NCBI GenBank assembly: GCA_964423615.1
Contig: CAYRFQ010000002.1
Coordinates: 124,001 to 188,000, forward strand
Source of the DNA: CAYRFQ01 sp964423615
Lineage (GTDB): Bacteria > Planctomycetota > Planctomycetia > Gemmatales > Gemmataceae
Reading direction: 5' to 3'
DNA length: 64,000 bases
Shown piece after piece: positions 17,508-24,179 of the stretch. Below the pieces are notes generated by a model, which had not been told where the DNA came from, made no database searches, and saw nothing but the letters and a program-made list of their open reading frames with translations. Each line of letters starts with the position of its first letter. The first letter of the stretch is position 1. A program made the position numbers and the translations under genes.

Positions 17508-18437
17508 TTACTCCGGAACTTGAGCACAACGGAAACCAAGGTCGTCGTAGCGGCCCCCGGGAACGACGTGATCGCGATACGCCGACCGGCAGCGCCCCGC
17601 GACGAGGACCCAGCACCCGCCCCGGATGACCCGGGGGGGGCCCTCTGTTGGTCCCTGAGGATCGATTCGTGGCTCGCCCGTGTACTCGCCATGCCAATCC
17701 TGGCACCATTCACACACGTTGCCGTGCATCTCGTACAAGCCCCAACCGTTTGGGAGAAACGACTTCACGGCAACGGTCTGGTCCCGGTACTGCCCTTTCG
17801 GGCCACCATCGTACGGATAATCTCCGTGGTAATTGACCTGTTGCGTCGTGATTGTCTTGCCGAACCAAAACGGACTTGTCGTTCCGGCTCGACAAGCGTA
17901 TTCCCATTGAGCTTCGGTCGGCAACACAATCGGGCGATCGGTTCGTTCGGTTAACTTCTGGCAAAACTCCTGACAATCGTTCCAAGACACACATTCGACT
18001 GGCAACTCGGATTCCCGGAAATGACTTGGGTTGTTACCCATGACGTGCTCCCATTGCTTTTGCGTCACAGCAGTCGTCTGAAGCCAAAAGCCTTTCGTCA
18101 GAGTCACCTCGTGTTGGGGTTCGTTGTCGAATCGCTCCGGTTCATCCTCAGGACTGCCCATCAAGAACTTTCCCGGTGGGATCCAAACGAACTCCATGCC
18201 GATCTCGTTGGTGTAGCGGGGCATCACCGGATCGAGCTTCTCGACCAAGACTAACTCGCGCAGTCGCTCTTCCATGGCGAGGCGTTCGGGAGTTATCTGG
18301 GAGAGGTCTTTGAGGATGTAGGACAAGCGGAGCAACTCGCAACGGGGGTCATCTTGTTCTTCGAGATAGTCGGCCAGGATGAACGCCACGTTGGGGTCGT
18401 TCGGAATGGCGTTGAGCAGAGATTCAAAATCCGACAT
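17508..18437 (-). CDS. TIGR02996-SUMF1 fold protein, candidate DGR target (copy G)
   Basis: A 309-residue protein. Residues 1-45 are the TIGR02996 domain (ESLLNAIPNDPNVAF, then DDPRCELLRL), a short module found at the N-terminus of many Gemmata proteins. After a helical spacer, residues ~78-305 form a formylglycine-generating-enzyme/sulfatase-modifying fold (FVWIPPGKFLMGS, VTQKQWEHVMGNNPS, PVECVSWNDCQEFC, LPTEAQWEYACR, NGWGLYEMHGNVCEWCQD, RVIRGG, GFRCAQ), a C-type-lectin-like fold. No signal peptide is present, so it is probably cytoplasmic. The final 36 codons are hypervariable relative to the broken copy at 15765. Enzyme activity is doubtful; ligand binding by a diversified surface is inferred. 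ATG at 18437 follows GGAG 9 bases upstream. Confidence 0.85.
   Translation of the reverse strand: MSDFESLLNAIPNDPNVAFILADYLEEQDDPRCELLRLSYILKDLSQITPERLAMEERLRELVLVEKLDPVMPRYTNEIGMEFVWIPPGKFLMGSPEDEPERFDNEPQHEVTLTKGFWLQTTAVTQKQWEHVMGNNPSHFRESELPVECVSWNDCQEFCQKLTERTDRPIVLPTEAQWEYACRAGTTSPFWFGKTITTQQVNYHGDYPYDGGPKGQYRDQTVAVKSFLPNGWGLYEMHGNVCEWCQDWHGEYTGEPRIDPQGPTEGPPRVIRGGCWVLVAGRCRSAYRDHVVPGGRYDDLGFRCAQVPE
17526..17633 (-). other. Candidate DGR variable region (copy G)
   Basis: This is the 3' coding segment of the gene at 17508, from CGG (Arg) to TGT (Cys) before the CAQVPE tail. Against copy P (16117-16224), every changed codon keeps its third base (for example CAC/CTC, GAC/GTC, CGC/GGC, GAC/TAC). 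The 39 codons just upstream differ at about 12 third bases, so the two segments evolved in different ways. The inferred template would read Gly-Gly-Ser-Trp followed by runs of Asn codons. Confidence 0.6.
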
Positions 18438-18490
18438 TGCTCAGTACTCCGGAATGAAGACGGTGGAAATCGTCGCTCGGTCGCATCGCC

Positions 18491-18526
18491 GAGGTGACGA
18501 CGCGCGTCCCGCGGTCGTGGCACCTC
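18491..18526. repeat. Stem-loop downstream of variable region
   Basis: GAGGTG-ACGAC, then a nested CGCG-TCC-CGCG, then GTCGT-GG-CACCTC fold into one long hairpin with a 2-base bulge. It lies 25 bases beyond the stop of the SUMF1 gene at 18551. The same element is at 20471-20506, but the equivalent gap after the gene at 19512 lacks it. It may be a DGR-type recognition hairpin or a terminator. Confidence 0.5.
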
Positions 18527-18550
18527 CGACTCGCTCCCTCGCTGGCTTGC

Positions 18551-19456
18551 TCACGAAATTCCTGAACTCGAACCACGAAAGCCAATATCGTCGCCGCGGT
18601 GCTCCGGGGGGGTGGCGACGCGGTAGGCCGCCCGAACGAGCAGGGCGGAGCGCCAATAACTGCCACCACGGCGGCAACGATTGGCGTCAGCACTTGTGGG
18701 ACCAACAGGGTCAGTCACAGCATCTTTTGTGTAATCACGCGTCCCGTCGTGGCACCACTCGCAGACATTGCCCAGCATGTCATAAACACCCCAACCATTG
18801 GCACGTTTCCAACCCACACGATGAGTTACCATTGCACTGTTTTCTCCATACCAAGCGATGGCATTCAGATCTTCGGCATATCTGGCTCTCTGTATCCCCC
18901 CTCGGCAAGCATACTCCCATTGGGCTTCAGTCGGCAAGCGAATCGGAAAGCGAGTTCGTTGGGACACTTTCTCGCAGAATTGCTGACAAGCGCGCCAACT
19001 AACTTGTTCCACGGGACGATTCTCATCGCCTTGGAAAGCACTGGGGTTGTTGCCCATCACTTCTTGCCATTGCCTTTGCGTCACCGGAGTCCGGCCCAGC
19101 CAGAAACCCTTGGTCAATTTGACCTGGTGGGCGGGGCCTTCTTTCGGCAATCGACCTGATTCGTTTTTAGGGCTTCCCATCGTGAACGTGCCGGGAGGAA
19201 TCCAGACAAATTCCATCCCCAATTCGTTGGTGTAGCATGGGACCACCGGTTCGAGGTTCTCGACAAAGAGCAACTCGTGGAGCCGATTTTCCATCGCCAC
19301 TCGTTCGGGTGTGACCTCAGCGATGTCTTTGAGCGTGTACATCAGACGCAGTAACTCGCAACGGGGGTCATCTTGTTCTTCGAGGTAGTCGGCCAGAATG
19401 AACGCCACATTGGGTTCATTTGGAATGGCGTTGAGTAGAGATTCGAAATCTGACAT
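18551..19456 (-). CDS. TIGR02996-SUMF1 fold protein, candidate DGR target (copy A1)
   Basis: A 301-residue member of the same family. TIGR02996 module at residues 1-45 (here with NEPNVAF instead of NDPNVAF), then a SUMF1 fold with FVWIPPGTFTMGS, PVTQRQWQEVMGNNPS, PVEQVSWRACQQFCEK, LPTEAQWEYACRGG, NGWGVYDMLGNVCEWCHD and, near the C-terminus, CRRGGSYW and VRAAYR. It is identical to the copy at 20531 except for its first few codons, and shares a 565-bp identical block with the copy at 19512. The last ~37 codons before GSSSGIS are the variable segment. The leader CGGAGTACTGAGCA is shared with its neighbours (here AGGAG), giving the ribosome site for ATG 19456. Probable cytoplasmic binding protein; enzymatic role unproven. 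Confidence 0.83.
   Translation of the reverse strand: MSDFESLLNAIPNEPNVAFILADYLEEQDDPRCELLRLMYTLKDIAEVTPERVAMENRLHELLFVENLEPVVPCYTNELGMEFVWIPPGTFTMGSPKNESGRLPKEGPAHQVKLTKGFWLGRTPVTQRQWQEVMGNNPSAFQGDENRPVEQVSWRACQQFCEKVSQRTRFPIRLPTEAQWEYACRGGIQRARYAEDLNAIAWYGENSAMVTHRVGWKRANGWGVYDMLGNVCEWCHDGTRDYTKDAVTDPVGPTSADANRCRRGGSYWRSALLVRAAYRVATPPEHRGDDIGFRGSSSGIS
18572..18682 (-). other. Candidate DGR variable region (copy A1)
   Basis: The 37 codons from AAT (Asn) to GGT (Gly). Compared with 19533-19643, the block after the invariant VRAAYR shows ten changed codons (GTC/CAC, ACC/CTC, CCC/CAC, CCG/CAG, GAG/TGG, CAC/CTC, GGC/AGC, GAT/CTT, ATT/TAT, GGT/TGT) with no third-base change. The first part of the region also has a few third-base changes, so ordinary divergence is mixed in. 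Confidence 0.5.
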
Positions 19457-19511
19457 TGCTCAGTACTCCTGAATGAAGACGGTGGAAATCGTCGCTCCCT
19501 CGCTGGCTAGC

Positions 19512-20417
19512 TCACGAAATTCCTGAACTCGAACAACGAAAGCCATAAAGGTCGCTGCGGAGCCACTGGTGGAGGGCGTGGCGGTAGGCCGCCCGCACGA
19601 GCGGGGCGGAGTTGCCCCAACTGCCACCACGGTAGCAGCGGTAGGCGTCAGCACTTGTGGGACCAACAGGCTCAGTCACAGCATCTTTTGTGTAATCACG
19701 CAACCCATCGTGACACCATTCCCAGACATTGCCTAACATGTCACAAAGGCCCCAACCATTCGGTGACTTCTGACCCACTGGATGAGTTACCATTGCACTG
19801 TTTTCTCCATACCAAGCGATGGCATTCAGATCTTCGGCATATCTGGCTCTCTGTATCCCCCCTCGGCAAGCATACTCCCATTGGGCTTCAGTCGGCAAGC
19901 GAATCGGAAAGCGAGTTCGTTGGGACACTTTCTCGCAGAATTGCTGACAAGCGCGCCAACTAACTTGTTCCACGGGACGATTCTCATCGCCTTGGAAAGC
20001 ACTGGGGTTGTTGCCCATCACTTCTTGCCATTGCCTTTGCGTCACCGGAGTCCGGCCCAGCCAGAAACCCTTGGTCAATTTGACCTGGTGGGCGGGGCCT
20101 TCTTTCGGCAATCGACCTGATTCGTTTTTAGGGCTTCCCATCGTGAACGTGCCGGGAGGAATCCAGACAAATTCCATCCCCAATTCGTTGGTGTAGCATG
20201 GGACCACCGGTTCGAGGTTCTCGACAAAGAGCAACTCGTGGAGCCGATTTTCCATCGCCACTCGTTCGGGTGTGACCTCAGCGATGTCTTTGAGCGTGTA
20301 CATCAGACGCAGTAACTCGCAACGGGGGTCATCTTGTTCTTCGAGATAGTCGGCCAGGATGAACGCCACGTTGGGGTCGTTCGGAATGGCGTTGAGCAGA
20401 GATTCAAAATCCGACAT
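19512..20417 (-). CDS. TIGR02996-SUMF1 fold protein, candidate DGR target (copy B)
   Basis: A 301-residue paralogue lying between the two identical copies. Its first ~25 codons match the 5' end of copy G, its middle (19781-20345) is identical to both A copies, and its C-terminal third is divergent (NGWGLCDMLGNVWEWCHD, CYRGGSWGNS, VRAAYRHALHQW). It is therefore a mosaic. The TIGR02996 and SUMF1 domain order is unchanged, and no signal peptide is visible. The 3' gap to the next gene is only 55 bases and lacks the hairpin found after the A copies. ATG 20417 follows the shared leader CCGGAGTACTGAGCA. Confidence 0.83.
   Translation of the reverse strand: MSDFESLLNAIPNDPNVAFILADYLEEQDDPRCELLRLMYTLKDIAEVTPERVAMENRLHELLFVENLEPVVPCYTNELGMEFVWIPPGTFTMGSPKNESGRLPKEGPAHQVKLTKGFWLGRTPVTQRQWQEVMGNNPSAFQGDENRPVEQVSWRACQQFCEKVSQRTRFPIRLPTEAQWEYACRGGIQRARYAEDLNAIAWYGENSAMVTHPVGQKSPNGWGLCDMLGNVWEWCHDGLRDYTKDAVTEPVGPTSADAYRCYRGGSWGNSAPLVRAAYRHALHQWLRSDLYGFRCSSSGIS
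19533..19643 (-). other. Candidate DGR variable region (copy B)
   Basis: Counterpart of 18572-18682. The substitutions between B and A in the second half fall only on codon bases 1 and 2, at residues that alternate with fully invariant codons (TAC CGC, GAC, GGC TTT CGT). Two codons here keep AAC or AGC, as expected for unmutated template bases. Confidence 0.5.
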
Positions 20418-20470
20418 TGCTCAGTACTCCGGAATGAAGACGGTGGAAATCGTCGCTCGGTCGCATCGCC

Positions 20471-20506
20471 GAGGTGACGACGCGCGTCCCGCGGTCGTGG
20501 CACCTC
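20471..20506. repeat. Stem-loop downstream of variable region
   Basis: Same long hairpin as at 18491-18526 (arms GAGGTGACGAC and GTCGTGGCACCTC with an inner CGCG stem), 25 bases beyond the stop codon of the SUMF1 gene at 20531. Confidence 0.5.
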
Positions 20507-20530
20507 CGACTCGCTCCCTCGCTGGCTTGC

Positions 20531-21436
20531 TCACGAAATTCCTGAACTCGAACCACGAAAGCCAATATCGTCGCCGCGGTGCTCCGGGGGGGTGGCGACG
20601 CGGTAGGCCGCCCGAACGAGCAGGGCGGAGCGCCAATAACTGCCACCACGGCGGCAACGATTGGCGTCAGCACTTGTGGGACCAACAGGGTCAGTCACAG
20701 CATCTTTTGTGTAATCACGCGTCCCGTCGTGGCACCACTCGCAGACATTGCCCAGCATGTCATAAACACCCCAACCATTGGCACGTTTCCAACCCACACG
20801 ATGAGTTACCATTGCACTGTTTTCTCCATACCAAGCGATGGCATTCAGATCTTCGGCATATCTGGCTCTCTGTATCCCCCCTCGGCAAGCATACTCCCAT
20901 TGGGCTTCAGTCGGCAAGCGAATCGGAAAGCGAGTTCGTTGGGACACTTTCTCGCAGAATTGCTGACAAGCGCGCCAACTAACTTGTTCCACGGGACGAT
21001 TCTCATCGCCTTGGAAAGCACTGGGGTTGTTGCCCATCACTTCTTGCCATTGCCTTTGCGTCACCGGAGTCCGGCCCAGCCAGAAACCCTTGGTCAATTT
21101 GACCTGGTGGGCGGGGCCTTCTTTCGGCAATCGACCTGATTCGTTTTTAGGGCTTCCCATCGTGAACGTGCCGGGAGGAATCCAGACAAATTCCATCCCC
21201 AATTCGTTGGTGTAGCATGGGACCACCGGTTCGAGGTTCTCGACAAAGAGCAACTCGTGGAGCCGATTTTCCATCGCCACTCGTTCGGGTGTGACCTCAG
21301 CGATGTCTTTGAGCGTGTACATCAGACGCAGTAACTCGCAACGGGGGTCATCTTGTTCTTCGAGATAGTCGGCCAGGATGAACGCCACGTTGGGGTCATT
21401 TGGAATGGCGTTGAGCAGAGATTCAAAATCCGACAT
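20531..21436 (-). CDS. TIGR02996-SUMF1 fold protein, candidate DGR target (copy A2)
   Basis: A 301-residue protein with the same sequence as copy A1 apart from its N-terminal codons (NDPNVAF). The open frame continues upstream to 21688, but that extension translates REP-like and tandem repeat DNA, so the real start is ATG 21436, which lines up with the other members and has AAGGAC 7 bases upstream. TIGR02996 module at 1-45, SUMF1 fold from ~78 to the end. It is the most upstream gene of the array and has its own leader, unlike the CGGAGTACTGAGCA leader of the others, so the array promoter probably lies between 21437 and 21700. Confidence 0.83.
   Translation of the reverse strand: MSDFESLLNAIPNDPNVAFILADYLEEQDDPRCELLRLMYTLKDIAEVTPERVAMENRLHELLFVENLEPVVPCYTNELGMEFVWIPPGTFTMGSPKNESGRLPKEGPAHQVKLTKGFWLGRTPVTQRQWQEVMGNNPSAFQGDENRPVEQVSWRACQQFCEKVSQRTRFPIRLPTEAQWEYACRGGIQRARYAEDLNAIAWYGENSAMVTHRVGWKRANGWGVYDMLGNVCEWCHDGTRDYTKDAVTDPVGPTSADANRCRRGGSYWRSALLVRAAYRVATPPEHRGDDIGFRGSSSGIS
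20552..20662 (-). other. Candidate DGR variable region (copy A2)
   Basis: Identical to the variable region of copy A1. Identity of the variable segments inside a 1.05-kb identical block means the duplication is younger than the last diversification of this segment. Confidence 0.5.
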
Positions 21437-21517
21437 GGTGGGTCCTTGAGTTGTTTCTTTCAGAATAGGGGAGAAGGATTTGGAGCGGTTCGAAGTGTTT
21501 GTCTTGGTTCTTTCGTT

Positions 21518-21537
21518 CCGTGGGCTTACGCCCACGG
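21518..21537. repeat. REP-like palindrome
   Basis: CCGTGGGC, TTAC, GCCCACGG form a perfect 8-bp stem with a 4-base loop. It is followed by CTAGGATCTTTCGCCCCTCC and a GGGGCTG box. Similar GC-rich elements are widely dispersed in planctomycete genomes. Confidence 0.65.
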
Positions 21538-21557
21538 CTAGGATCTTTCGCCCCTCC

Positions 21558-21649
21558 GGGGCTGAAAATCCAAAACTCGACACTTGTTGAGCCGACAACA
21601 CAAGGGGCTGAAAATCCAAAACACGACATCTGTTGGTCCGATAACACAA
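21558..21649 (+). repeat. Tandem repeat, two 46-bp units
   Basis: Units at 21558-21603 and 21604-21649 both begin GGGGCTGAAAATCCAAAAC and end ACAACACAA or ATAACACAA, with about ten mismatches. They lie in the presumed promoter and leader region of the SUMF1 array. Confidence 0.75.
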
Positions 21650-21695
21650 GCGGGACCAGGACTTAGAAAACGAAAATGCTGTGGGCATTGGAAAC
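21623..21695 (+). repeat. Imperfect direct repeat flanking the SUMF1 array (right copy)
   Basis: Partner of 17326-17395, in the same orientation (core ACACAAGCGGGACCAG, then an A-rich stretch). It partly overlaps the second 46-bp tandem unit. Confidence 0.45.
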
Positions 21696-21705
21696 GGAAA
21701 TCGAG

Positions 21706-22446
21706 TTAGAGCAAACGTCGACTTTGTTGGTCGAGCCCTTCGTAGACGAATCGGATTGTGGGGTCGGCCATGGCGTTGAAATAGTCCCAGGAGTGACCAC
21801 CGGCTTGGGTTGTCAGATCACAAGTGTGAGCCAATCCTAGCGCTCCCATTTTTTCGTGCAAGCGGTCATTTCCTCGGTGCCAATCGACATCGGCGGGGTC
21901 GATGCAGAAATAGATGTGTGGGGGGCCATTGTAAGGCGGGACGTGCATGATCGCGGTGTCCTGCCGGCACTGTTCTTTGCTGTCGTACATGTCATCGAGG
22001 GGTGAGCCTTGACCGTAAAGCTCTTGGTATTCGATGGCTGACGAGATGCCGGCGATGACGGGAAAGACTTTGGGATGTCGAAATCCCAGCCGCAGTGCTC
22101 CTTGTCCTCCCATGCTGATCCCGATGAGCCCGATGGCTCCAGGTTTCAGGTTCCAGTGGTCGCCGAAATACGGAACGATATTTTCCAGGATGTGTTTCTC
22201 GGCGGTCAGATGGTGGTCGAACTCGGCACACGTTCGATCGGTCCACCAGGAACGTTGGGTATGCGGACAGACACAGACGAGTCTCAGTTCGTCGAAAAGT
22301 TTGGTGTAGGTGTGGTTATCGGCGAGCGTTTCGAGGCCGACAGGGTGCAAAAACAGAATCCCGAAGCGAGGTGTTTCCTTCTTGGGTAACTCGTAGACGT
22401 CTGCGATCTTTCCGCCGAGCTGGACTTGTGACCATTTTCCGTTCAT
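21706..22446 (-). CDS. Esterase-like alpha/beta hydrolase
   Basis: A 246-residue cytoplasmic alpha/beta hydrolase of the esterase D / PHB-depolymerase-like group. ILFLHPVG gives the oxyanion-hole strand, IGLIGISMGGQGALRLG holds the Ser nucleophile (GISMGG), and AGGHSWDYF near residue 220 carries the His. The Asp is probably in the FCIDPADVDW segment. These enzymes cleave short acyl esters, and esterase D homologues act on S-formylglutathione. The open frame extends to 22485, but ATG 22446 is preferred because GGAGGA lies 6 bases upstream. It is transcribed away from a terminator and shows no operon link to the SUMF1 array. Confidence 0.85.
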   Translation of the reverse strand: MNGKWSQVQLGGKIADVYELPKKETPRFGILFLHPVGLETLADNHTYTKLFDELRLVCVCPHTQRSWWTDRTCAEFDHHLTAEKHILENIVPYFGDHWNLKPGAIGLIGISMGGQGALRLGFRHPKVFPVIAGISSAIEYQELYGQGSPLDDMYDSKEQCRQDTAIMHVPPYNGPPHIYFCIDPADVDWHRGNDRLHEKMGALGLAHTCDLTTQAGGHSWDYFNAMADPTIRFVYEGLDQQSRRLL

Positions 22447-22496
22447 GTCGTTCCTCCGGCTACAATTCTCGGCATGGGTTTCCAAACTGAGGGTCC

Positions 22497-22545
22497 AAAA
22501 AAAGAGAGGGCGTCATGAGCCACAAGCCATAACGCCCTCTTTTAT
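22497..22545 (-). terminator. Rho-independent terminator
   Basis: AGAGGGCGT (22505-22513) and ACGCCCTCT (22532-22540) form a 9-bp stem. Read on the minus strand the stem is followed by a long T run (complement of 22496-22503). It lies 33 bases beyond the stop of the gene ending at 22578 and insulates the esterase gene. Confidence 0.8.
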
Positions 22546-22577
22546 TGTAACGAGGTCGAGCGAACGGGAAGTTGCGT

Positions 22578-24179
22578 TTATCCGCCCGCGATCATTCGGT
22601 TCGTCTTGCTTCCGCTTTCGCGGTAGTAGAGTGGCAAGTATCGGTAGTAGACCTCCAACGTCAACAAACATAGAGAGGTCTTCATGAGTCGCCCGCCAGC
22701 ATTACCGTGGTGTTCTCCTCGGGGATTCCAACTGCCGTCTCGTTCTTGTCCTTTGACGAGCAAGTCCCGCATCTTTTTATTCCAGCGGACCCATTCGACG
22801 CCACCGAAGTGGTGCATGACTTGGGTCGCGTAATAGTAGTAGTACATGTTTTTGAATTGACCACTTGGAGGCTTGGTCTTGAGGTGCTTTTCGATGGCAT
22901 TGATCATCTTGATGCTTGAGGGGCTCCAATCGTCTGACTGGAGGTACTGTCGGCAGAGCAAACCGACGGCGCTCATGGTATGCGTTGAGCCTCCATCGGG
23001 AACGTATGAGTAGCCTTCGTCGGAACTACGAACCGCGTCCAGAAATCGAATGGCCTTTCGGAAAGTAACTTCGGGGACATCGAGTCCAGCCATGCGACCG
23101 CTCTTGAGGGCCATCACGACCCAACCGGTGACGGAAGTATCACCAGGCTGTCGAGGACGATAGCGCCAACCGCCTCCGGTGCTCTGGACTCCGACAAGAT
23201 AGTTGATGGCCTTTTGGGCGGGACGCTTGAGCCGTGGGTCTTGCGTCAAGCCGTAGGCTTCGTTCAAGGTGATTGTGGCCAACGCGTGAGCATACATGCC
23301 ACCACCCAAGTCGCCGTTTCGTGGGTTTTGTTTGCGGATCAAAAAGCTCAATCCACTGTTGACGGTATTGGCGAACTTCTTTTTTCCTCCGGGGATGTGA
23401 GTGTGTCCAGCACCGAGGAAAGGCAGCAAGCCCAATGCCGTGGCGGCGGTATCGTTTGCCCGACCACCGTTTTGGTAGGGGCCTTCCATCTTCCAACTGC
23501 CGTTTTGCTGTTGGTATCGTTGGAGCCATTCCAATCCGCCTACAACGGCGGCTTCGGTTTCCTTGGTGCCACCTCCAGGCCCCATGTTTTTGCGGGAAGC
23601 GCCGCTCCGTCCACGGAAAGCATTTTTGATGGGTGTAGCATTCAGGTTCATTCCGCCAGCCATGCTTCCGGGGGCATTGCTGTTGGACACGAGGTCAGGG
23701 AGTTTGAGGTCCGCGCCATCTCCCCCGCCGATGCCTGGGGGCGTTTTGATGTTGATCGGAGGTGTATCGAGAGGTGCATTTTCCATCCCGAGGGGTGCAT
23801 CGGGGTTGACCATGCTGGGGACGCTGAATTCGTCGATGCGTGTGTCTTCTTTGTAATCGATTTCCTTGTCGGGCTCGAGATAGTCGGGATTGATGTCTTT
23901 GATCGTGAGGGGATCGAGCTTTTCGACTTCCTTTTCCTCCTCCTCGGCCTGGACCGTCGCCAGTTCTTCGGTCGACTCGGTCTGCTTCTTCTCGGTCTGT
24001 AGCTGCGGTTGGGGCATGAGCAGGAACATGACGACGAGTCCAGCGTGGAAGAAGATACTCATGACCACGGCAGGAACGAGGTGGTATACCATTCGCCAGT
24101 CGGTGCGGGCTTCGAATTCTGAGCCGCGAATGAGTGGGCTTCCAGTCAGTGCTGGGCGAGATGCTGCGACGGTAGCCAT
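22578..24179 (-). CDS. Membrane-anchored prenyltransferase/squalene-oxidase-repeat protein
   Basis: About 533 residues. One transmembrane helix near the N-terminus (LVPAVVMSIFFHAGLVVMFL) is followed by a charged, proline- and glycine-rich linker with many Glu residues (residues ~60-190). The C-terminal ~330 residues form alpha/alpha-toroid repeats of the squalene cyclase/prenyltransferase type (GGLEWLQRYQQQNGSW, AINYLVGVQSTGGGWRY, RDLLVKGQERDGSWNP). The catalytic Asp-rich motifs of cyclases are not seen, so a binding or scaffold role is more likely. Planctomycetes carry many such anchored repeat proteins of unknown role. The open frame reaches a TTG at 24242; ATG 24179 with an upstream AGAGGGG is more plausible. 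Confidence 0.82.
   Translation of the reverse strand: MATVAASRPALTGSPLIRGSEFEARTDWRMVYHLVPAVVMSIFFHAGLVVMFLLMPQPQLQTEKKQTESTEELATVQAEEEEKEVEKLDPLTIKDINPDYLEPDKEIDYKEDTRIDEFSVPSMVNPDAPLGMENAPLDTPPINIKTPPGIGGGDGADLKLPDLVSNSNAPGSMAGGMNLNATPIKNAFRGRSGASRKNMGPGGGTKETEAAVVGGLEWLQRYQQQNGSWKMEGPYQNGGRANDTAATALGLLPFLGAGHTHIPGGKKKFANTVNSGLSFLIRKQNPRNGDLGGGMYAHALATITLNEAYGLTQDPRLKRPAQKAINYLVGVQSTGGGWRYRPRQPGDTSVTGWVVMALKSGRMAGLDVPEVTFRKAIRFLDAVRSSDEGYSYVPDGGSTHTMSAVGLLCRQYLQSDDWSPSSIKMINAIEKHLKTKPPSGQFKNMYYYYYATQVMHHFGGVEWVRWNKKMRDLLVKGQERDGSWNPRGEHHGNAGGRLMKTSLCLLTLEVYYRYLPLYYRESGSKTNRMIAGG

Larger units (their letters stand above)
18334..19384 (-). repeat. 1,051-bp duplication, copy 1
   Basis: Reading line by line, I found no difference between 18334-19384 and 20314-21364 (offset 1,980 bp). 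The unit covers the start of one SUMF1 gene, the intergenic hairpin and nearly all of the next SUMF1 gene. The block 18820-19384 is also identical to 19781-20345 in the middle gene. Confidence 0.9.
20314..21364 (-). repeat. 1,051-bp duplication, copy 2
   Basis: Second copy of the segment at 18334-19384, with no difference found by eye. Its boundaries fall within the 5' coding part of two different SUMF1 genes, so the duplication or conversion exchanged gene bodies rather than whole operon units. Confidence 0.9.

Noticed and set aside
17508..18437. Assigning the SUMF1-fold proteins as true formylglycine-generating enzymes
   Set aside because: No sulfatase gene is near, there is no signal peptide, and the C-terminal surface that would contain active-site residues is hypervariable, so a binding role is more likely.
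18424..18705. Overlapping frames in the SUMF1 intergenic regions (also 20404-20685)
   Set aside because: They read through the hairpin and the leader and repeat identically in both duplicates; they are alternative frames of the SUMF1 genes.
15765..21436. Local reverse transcriptase or template repeat for the putative DGR
   Set aside because: I looked for an RT with a YxDD motif and for an AAC-rich copy of the variable region in the whole window and found neither, so none is claimed.
20531..21688. 385-residue reading of the last SUMF1 gene
   Set aside because: The extra 84 N-terminal residues translate the palindrome and 46-bp tandem repeat, and all paralogues begin at MSDFESLL, so the start is 21436.
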